A stretch of 64,000 bases of DNA from Alphaproteobacteria bacterium (GTDB lineage: Bacteria; Myxococcota_A; UBA796; UBA2385). Positions within the stretch are counted from its first letter, which is position 1; each line of letters begins with the position of its first letter. The stretch is from positions 124,001-188,000 of the forward strand of contig JACKEY010000007.1 of the NCBI GenBank assembly GCA_020632755.1, read 5' to 3'. The translations under genes and the position numbers were made by a program. Below the pieces are notes generated by a model. The model did not search any database, had not been told where the DNA came from, and saw only the letters and a program-made list of their open reading frames with translations. Shown here in pieces: positions 57,319 through 64,000 of this stretch.

Positions 57319-58635
57319 ATGGACAAGCTCGTCATCCACGGCGGCCACCCCCTGCAGGGCACCGTGCGCGCCAGCGGCGCCAAGAACGCCGCCCTGCCCA
57401 TCCTGATCGCCACCCTGCTGGCCCCCGGCGAGCACGTCATCGACAACGTCCCCGAGCTGGTGGACGTGTCCTTCACCCTGTCCCTGCTCGGCCGCATCGG
57501 CTGCCCCAGCCTGATCCCGGCCGAAGGCGGCGCCCGCGTCCGGCTGGACACGACCCGCGTGGCCTTCTCCGAAGCCCCGTACGACGTCGTCCGCAAGATG
57601 CGGGCGAGCGTGGTGGCCCTGGGCCCGCTGCTGGCCCGCTGCGGCCACGCCCGGGTCAGCCTGCCCGGCGGCTGCGCCATCGGCGTGCGCCCCATCGACC
57701 AGCACCTCAAGGGCCTCGAAGCCCTGGGCTGCCGCTTCGAGCTCGAAGGCGGCTACGTCAACGGCGTGGTCGAGCACCTGCGCGGCGCCGAGATCCACCT
57801 CGACGTGCCGACCGTGACCGGCACCGAGAACATCATGATGGCCGCCGTCCTGGCCGACGGCGTCAGCGTCATCCACAACGCCGCGGCCGAGCCCGAGATC
57901 GTCGACCTGGCCTGCTTCCTGCGCGCCATGGGCGCCCGGATCCGCGGCGAAGGCACCGACACCATCGAGATCGACGGCGTGCCGGCCCTGCGGCCCGCGC
58001 GCAACCCCTACCGGATCATGGGCGACCGCATCGAAGCCGGCACCTACCTGGTCGGCGGCGCCATCACCGGCGGCGCCGTCACCGTCGAGCGCGCCCCCGT
58101 GGCCGCACTCGGCCCGGTGCTCGACACCCTGCGCCAGGCCGGCTGCGAGGTCACGGTCGACGGCGATCGCGTGCACCTGCGCCGCGACGGCGACCTGCGG
58201 CCCGTCGACATCGAGACCCGGCCCCACCCGGGCTTCCCGACCGACATGCAGGCCCAGTGGATGGCGCTCATGGCCCTGGCCCAGGGCACCAGCACCATCC
58301 GCGAGACCATCTTCGAGAACCGGTTCATGCACGCCGCCGAGCTGATGCGGCTGGGCGCGCGCATCGAGCTGGACGGCAACACCGCCCGGGTCCACGGCCG
58401 CGAGCAGCTGACCGGCGCCACCGTGATGGCCACCGATCTGCGCGCCAGCGCCAGCCTGTTCCTGGCCGGCCTGGCGGCCCGCGGCACCACCGAGATGCTG
58501 CGGCTGTACCACCTGGACCGTGGCTACGAGAAGCTCGAGGCCAAGCTCGCCGCCCTGGGCGCCCAGGTCGAGCGGGTGCCCGACGACGTGCGCGTCCGGA
58601 CGGGTGTGTCCGCCGACGACCGGGCCGCCATCTGA
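57319..58635 (+). CDS. murA: UDP-N-acetylglucosamine 1-carboxyvinyltransferase
   Basis: 438 residues. K22-N23 (SGAKNAALP), the catalytic-loop C119 in SLPGGCAIG (so fosfomycin-sensitive type), and 'DRIEAGTYLVGGAITGG' and 'HPGFPTDMQAQ' mark MurA, the first committed step of peptidoglycan synthesis: enolpyruvyl transfer from PEP to UDP-GlcNAc. ATG 57319 follows the 328-nt regulatory gap with the sigma-54 promoter. dnaG starts 16 nt after its stop, suggesting one transcript. Confidence 0.96.
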   Translation: MDKLVIHGGHPLQGTVRASGAKNAALPILIATLLAPGEHVIDNVPELVDVSFTLSLLGRIGCPSLIPAEGGARVRLDTTRVAFSEAPYDVVRKMRASVVALGPLLARCGHARVSLPGGCAIGVRPIDQHLKGLEALGCRFELEGGYVNGVVEHLRGAEIHLDVPTVTGTENIMMAAVLADGVSVIHNAAAEPEIVDLACFLRAMGARIRGEGTDTIEIDGVPALRPARNPYRIMGDRIEAGTYLVGGAITGGAVTVERAPVAALGPVLDTLRQAGCEVTVDGDRVHLRRDGDLRPVDIETRPHPGFPTDMQAQWMALMALAQGTSTIRETIFENRFMHAAELMRLGARIELDGNTARVHGREQLTGATVMATDLRASASLFLAGLAARGTTEMLRLYHLDRGYEKLEAKLAALGAQVERVPDDVRVRTGVSADDRAAI

Positions 58636-58651
58636 CCGCCGAGGAGGACCC

Positions 58652-60529
58652 ATGTCCGGCCGGGTCGCCCGGGAGCTCATCGACACGATCCGCGACCGGG
58701 TCGACATCGTCGAGGTCGTCGGGCAGGTCGTGACGCTGCAGCGGAAGGGCACGAGCCACGTCGGCCTGTGTCCCTTCCACGGCGAGAAGACGCCGAGCTT
58801 CAACGTCGTGCCCGGAAAGGGCATCTACCACTGCTTCGGCTGCGGAGCGGGAGGCGACGTCTTCCAGTTCGTGATGAACACGCAGGGCGTGTCCTTCATG
58901 GAAGCCGTGCGCGAGCTGGGCGCCCGGGTCGGCGTGGCGGTCGAGGAGCGGGAGCTGTCGCGCGAGGAGCGGGCGCGCATGAAGGCCCGCACCGACCTGT
59001 ACGAGATCTGCGACCTGGCCTGCCAGTACTTCCAGGGCGTGCTGCGGACCCGGCCGGAAGGCGCCGTCGCCCGCGACTACCTGGCCGGCCGCGGCATGGA
59101 GGAGTCCACCTGGGAGCGGTACAAGCTCGGCTATGCGCCGCCGACCTGGGCGTCGCTGACCGACTGGCTCAAGGGCCAGGGCGTCAGCCCGGAGCTGGCC
59201 GTGCGGGCCGGCGTGGCCAAGGAACGCCGCGGGGGCGGCGGCGCCTACGACATGTTCCGCGGGCGGGTCATCGTGCCGATCCAGGACGCCCGGGGCCGGG
59301 TGGTGGCCTTCGGCGGCCGGCACCTGGAGTCCATGCCCGGTGACGACCAGCGCGACGCGCCACCCAAGTACGTGAACTCTCCCGAGACCGGGATCTACTC
59401 GAAGTCGAAGACACTCTACGCCTTGTCGCACGCTCGGCCCGCCGTGCAGCGCAAGGGCCGGGTCCTGGTGGTCGAGGGCTACTTCGACGTGCTGAGCCTG
59501 CACCAGGCCGGGTTCACCGAGGCCGTGGCCACCTGCGGCACGGCGCTGACCGACGAGCACCTGCAGCTGCTGCGCCCGCTCACGACGAGCGTCGTGGCCC
59601 TGTTCGACAGCGACAGCGCCGGCGTGCGGGCCGCGCTCAAGTCGCTGGACATGTTCGTCGACGCCGGCATGGAAGCCCGGCGCCTGGACCTGGGCGAGAG
59701 CAAGGACCCCGACGAGTTCGTCCAGGCCCACGGCGCCGACGCCTTCGAGGCGCTGCTGCGCGACACCGAGACCCTGTTCGACATGGCCGTCCGTCACCAC
59801 AAGCAGCGCTGTGGGGCCACGCCCGCCGGGCGTCGCCAGGCCCTCGACGCCATGCTCCCGACCGTCCGCCGGCTCGACGGGGCCCGCCGGGACGCGGCGA
59901 TCAGCCGACTGGCCTCGGCCCTCGAGCTCAACGACGTCGTGGTCCGCGAGCTGGTCGGCCGCGGCGGCCCGCCCCGGGGCCCCGCCCCCGACCCGATGGG
60001 CCCTCCCCCCGAGCTGCCTCCGCCCGGCTACCCCGTGCCGGCCGGCCCTCGCTTCGGCGCCGACAAGGACGTCAACCACATCCTGTGGCTGCTCATCAAC
60101 CACCCCCGCCAGGTGGTCCCGGTCCTCAACGAGCACGACCCCGGGCTCATCTCCGACCGGCTGGACGTGCAGATGGTCGTCGCCCGGCTGATGCAGGGCG
60201 AGCCGCTGCCCGCGGTGCTCGAGGACGTCGAGGATCCTGCGGTGGAGCTGGTCTTGCGGCGCTGTGCCGTGCCGAACCCCACGGTCCGGGACGGCAAGGG
60301 AGAAGACCTGTACACGGCCCAGGTCGCCGCCACGGCCATGGTCCGGCTGCTCGCCAAGCGGCAGCTGCGCGACGTCGAAGACGCGCTCGCCCGCGTGAAG
60401 CACGACCTCGCGGGTTGCGGGCCTGCTGTGGACAGGTCAAGGTGGCAGACGCTCATGGAACAACGGCAACAATTGAGCCAACGGCGCCGTGAGCTGAACG
60501 CCACCATCCGCAAGGGAGCGCGACCCTGA
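58652..60529 (+). CDS. dnaG: DNA primase
   Basis: 625 residues. The zinc-binding domain GLCPFHGEKTPSF...YHCFGCGAGGD (CHC2 type), the 'VVEGYFDVLSL' and 'FDSDSAGVRAALK' TOPRIM motifs and the Pro-rich linker (about 450-475) before the C-terminal helicase-binding domain are present. It makes RNA primers for replication. GAGGAGG precedes ATG 58652. The dnaG-rpoD order is the classical macromolecular-synthesis arrangement; rpsU is missing. Confidence 0.96.
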   Translation: MSGRVARELIDTIRDRVDIVEVVGQVVTLQRKGTSHVGLCPFHGEKTPSFNVVPGKGIYHCFGCGAGGDVFQFVMNTQGVSFMEAVRELGARVGVAVEERELSREERARMKARTDLYEICDLACQYFQGVLRTRPEGAVARDYLAGRGMEESTWERYKLGYAPPTWASLTDWLKGQGVSPELAVRAGVAKERRGGGGAYDMFRGRVIVPIQDARGRVVAFGGRHLESMPGDDQRDAPPKYVNSPETGIYSKSKTLYALSHARPAVQRKGRVLVVEGYFDVLSLHQAGFTEAVATCGTALTDEHLQLLRPLTTSVVALFDSDSAGVRAALKSLDMFVDAGMEARRLDLGESKDPDEFVQAHGADAFEALLRDTETLFDMAVRHHKQRCGATPAGRRQALDAMLPTVRRLDGARRDAAISRLASALELNDVVVRELVGRGGPPRGPAPDPMGPPPELPPPGYPVPAGPRFGADKDVNHILWLLINHPRQVVPVLNEHDPGLISDRLDVQMVVARLMQGEPLPAVLEDVEDPAVELVLRRCAVPNPTVRDGKGEDLYTAQVAATAMVRLLAKRQLRDVEDALARVKHDLAGCGPAVDRSRWQTLMEQRQQLSQRRRELNATIRKGARP

Positions 60530-60695
60530 CTCTCCGGACCCCCACCGACGGTCCCCCGGTGTCCCTCGCCGCTCCGTCGCTCCTCCGGGGATGCAGCCCG
60601 CACTCTTTCCGGCTTATGGCGTTCTTCGCGACGACCCACCCGACCCGCGCCCTTCCCCGGCGCGGCGTCTCCCACGAGCACCCCGAGGACCTCGC

Positions 60696-62420
<1,725 letters not shown>

Positions 62421-62548
62421 GCCCGGTCGGCGGCGGCGCACCCGCGTCGCTGCCGCCCGTGTCGCTGCCGCCCGTGTCCGGCGCGCCTGCGCTGGCTGGG
62501 GCTGCCGCTCCGGGTGGTCGCTGCAGTATGCTGCAGGCTCGACTTCAC

Positions 62549-62622
62549 GGGCCCATAGCTCAGTTGGTCAGAGCACCCGGCTCATAACCGGAGTGTCCCA
62601 GGTTCGAGCCCTGGTGGGCCTA
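62549..62622 (+). tRNA. tRNA with CAU anticodon (Met or lysidine-modified Ile2)
   Basis: 74 nt. Acceptor GGGCCCA pairs with TGGGCCT (G1-U72 wobble), D arm GCTC-AGTTGGTCA-GAGC, anticodon loop CTCATAA (CAU), T arm CCAGG-TTCGAGC-CCTGG, discriminator A73. C27-A43 is a mismatch at the end of the anticodon stem, and the CCA end is not encoded (CCC). C4-G69 and C5-G68 are the base pairs that TilS favours for Ile2, so this may be tRNA-Ile2 and not elongator Met. A TATGCT -10-like box is at 62527. Between rpoD and the tRNA a 15-nt unit is repeated twice (about 62446-62475). Confidence 0.95.
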
Positions 62623-62659
62623 CCCCTGTCCCGTCGGAGCCCCCGACCGGAGGATGTGC

Positions 62660-63406
62660 ATGCTCGAGGAGATCCTGCTCCTGGAGCGCCTGGTGGCGCT
62701 GGACAGCGAGGCGGACGCCGCACGGGCCACGCAGCGGGCCCAGGCCCGGGCCGTGACCCAGGCGGAGCAGCAGCTCGTCGCCCTGGGCGAGCGCATCGCC
62801 GGGCTCGAGGCGGCCCGCGCGGCCGCCCGCGCCGCCGAGGCCGAGGTCCAGGTCGAGCTCGACAAGTACGTCGCGCGGCGCGACCGGACCCGCAAGCAGC
62901 TCGACGCTGGCGCGATCCCCGACTTCCTGGCCGCCGAGAAGCAGCTCCAGAACTACCTCGAGATCATCGACGGCCTGGAGACCGACCTGCTCGAGCGCAT
63001 GGAGGCCCGCGAAGAGCTCGACGAGCAGCTCATCGGCCAGAACGCCCTGCGCCACCGGGTCGAGCACGTGCGCGACAAGCGCATCGCCCAGCGCGATGAA
63101 GAAGGCGCCGCGCTCGACGCCCGCCTGGCCGAGCTGGCCGCCGAGCGGCCCGAGCGGCTCGAGGCGCTGCCGGTCTTCTTGCGCCGCGACTACGACAACG
63201 AGCGCAAGACCCACCTGGACGCCTGGGCCTGGCTCAACGAAGACGGGGCATGTACCGCCTGTCAGGTGGTGCACCCGGCCCAGCTCAAGAGCGAGGTGCG
63301 GCGCCAGGCGCGGCTGCATCGCTGCCGGGGCTGCCACCGCTTCCTGTTGGGGCCCGCCGAGGGGCCCGACGACGCGGACGGCGAGGCCCCCGCAGGCGAG
63401 GGCTGA
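62660..63406 (+). CDS. C4-type zinc-ribbon coiled-coil protein
   Basis: 248 residues from ATG 62660, which has GGAGG six bases upstream; ATG 62654 sits directly on that site and is less likely. A long coiled coil (about 1-175: LLLERLVALDSEADAARATQR..., then DLLERMEAREELDEQL) ends in a zinc ribbon (CTACQ ... CRGCHR, about 205-232), typical of the DUF164/zf-RING_7 family common in deltaproteobacteria. Function unclear; DNA or RNA binding is suggested by the ribbon. A cNMP-type gene follows after five bases. Confidence 0.85.
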   Translation: MLEEILLLERLVALDSEADAARATQRAQARAVTQAEQQLVALGERIAGLEAARAAARAAEAEVQVELDKYVARRDRTRKQLDAGAIPDFLAAEKQLQNYLEIIDGLETDLLERMEAREELDEQLIGQNALRHRVEHVRDKRIAQRDEEGAALDARLAELAAERPERLEALPVFLRRDYDNERKTHLDAWAWLNEDGACTACQVVHPAQLKSEVRRQARLHRCRGCHRFLLGPAEGPDDADGEAPAGEG

Positions 63407-63411
63407 GCGAC

Positions 63412-64000
63412 GTGCCCTTCCTGGCCCGCATGCCGGCCGCGGCCCGCGCGCGCCTGCTGGCCATGGGCGAGGAGGAGGACGTGCCCGCCGGCACGCTCCT
63501 GATGCGGCGGGGCGAGCTGTCCGGCGACATCTACCTGCTGCAGTCGGGGCGGCTCGAGGTGATCGACCCGCGCTGCACGCCGCCGCTGGTCCTCGACGTG
63601 ATCGACGCCGGCGAGCTGGTCGGCGAGCTGGGCTTCGTCGACGCCGCGCCGCGCTCGGCGACGGTCCGGGCCCGCGGGGCCTGCCGGTGCATGCTGTGGC
63701 GCCGCGACAGCCTGCAGCGCGCGCTGCTGGCGGATCCGGTCCTGGCGTCGGCCTTCTGGCAGTCCCTGACCGAGGCGGCGGCGGACCGGGTGCGGCGGCT
63801 CAGCGACACCGTGCGGCTGGGCCAGAGCGCGCCGCTGCAGGGCGAGGCGCCGCCCGAGGCGCGGGAGCTCGCGCAGGACCTGCGGGCCGCGTGGGCCCGT
63901 GCCGAGGGCGAGGACGCGCCGGGGCCCGTGCTGCAGGCCGCGCTGGCCCGGGTGGTGCGCACCCTGGGCAGCGTCGGGGACGCCGACGCCGGCGAGGCGA
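63412..64000 (+). CDS. Cyclic-nucleotide-binding-domain protein, N-terminal part
   Basis: Open from GTG 63412 to the window end (196 codons); the 3' end is outside. Residues about 20-110 form a CRP-like cNMP-binding fold: RRGELSGDIYLLQSGRLEVID, 'LDVIDAGELVGELGFVDAAPRSATVRA' (the phosphate-binding cassette, with APRSAT in place of the usual RxAT) and CRCMLWRRDSLQ. Helices follow. No HTH is seen yet. Five bases separate it from the zinc-ribbon gene. Confidence 0.78.
   Translation, partial: MPFLARMPAAARARLLAMGEEEDVPAGTLLMRRGELSGDIYLLQSGRLEVIDPRCTPPLVLDVIDAGELVGELGFVDAAPRSATVRARGACRCMLWRRDSLQRALLADPVLASAFWQSLTEAAADRVRRLSDTVRLGQSAPLQGEAPPEARELAQDLRAAWARAEGEDAPGPVLQAALARVVRTLGSVGDADAGEA

Noticed and set aside
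52833..58733. 1,966-codon plus-strand ORF across the pentapeptide/TPR gene and murA
   Set aside because: Antisense shadow of high-GC coding sequence without any recognisable motif.

Overview
The window is about 70% GC, densely coding on both strands, with many ATGA, GTGA and TGATG start-stop overlaps and many GTG (two TTG) starts. Several features point to a Myxococcota or related deltaproteobacterial lineage, probably uncultured: an AgmX/PglI-type C-terminal domain, a MYXO-CTERM-like Cys-hydrophobic-Arg sorting signal with a CPBP-family (myxosortase-like) intramembrane protease nearby, thrombospondin-type-3/OmpA surface proteins, Asp/Thr-rich lipoproteins, an FHA-GGDEF protein, a partial regulatory PTS and a textbook sigma-54 promoter. 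This taxonomic guess rests on gene content only.

Layout. 1-4.2 kb: tail of an SDR protein lacking the catalytic Ser and Tyr, convergent with a minus-strand FHA-GGDEF / histidine kinase / OmpR-type regulator operon. 4.4-10 kb: a 1,219-residue calcium-repeat + beta-barrel + OmpA protein that looks like two secreted proteins joined in frame, divergent from larE and a CPBP protease. 10-12.8 kb: small helical protein, zinc-ribbon/AgmX protein, rimI and a SurA-N-like protein. 12.9-21.6 kb: one long co-directional unit: Gld-type ABC exporter (ATPase, permease, GldG-like, DUF4340), a tetraheme UshA-like lipoprotein with an in-frame UGA and a clear bacterial SECIS hairpin (a predicted selenoprotein), a Cys-rich protein, tsaD and rsmA. 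21.7-31.5 kb: PP2C phosphatase, an M23 peptidase with a disturbed reading frame at poly-C tracts, then secA, rpsB, tsf, frr, uppS and cdsA (pyrH is absent from its usual place). 31.5-32.2 kb: gene-free region with an imperfect ~330-nt inverted repeat. 32.2-35.6 kb (minus): PTS EIIA, HPr, EI and metK. 35.8-43.4 kb: B12/radical SAM protein, TetR regulator, small membrane protein, beta-propeller, helical protein, OmpA-like lipid-free protein, ALDH7 and a 58-residue membrane protein. 43.4-50.9 kb: three paralogous Asp/Thr-rich, Tyr-tailed lipoproteins around a sulfatase-TPR lipoprotein and a TPR protein, an outer-membrane barrel and a propeller lipoprotein. 51-57 kb: UbiB/AarF kinase and a 1,517-residue pentapeptide/TPR membrane protein. 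57.1-64 kb: sigma-54 promoter, murA, dnaG, rpoD, a CAU-anticodon tRNA, a zinc-ribbon coiled-coil protein and the start of a cNMP-binding protein.

How it fits together. Much of the window is housekeeping (envelope precursors, secretion, translation, replication/transcription start). The accessory parts are envelope-facing: secreted calcium-binding and lipid-anchored proteins, a putative sorting protease and a redox-type periplasmic selenocytochrome. The most notable item is the predicted selenoprotein at 17631-19211, which ordinary gene calling would split at the UGA.
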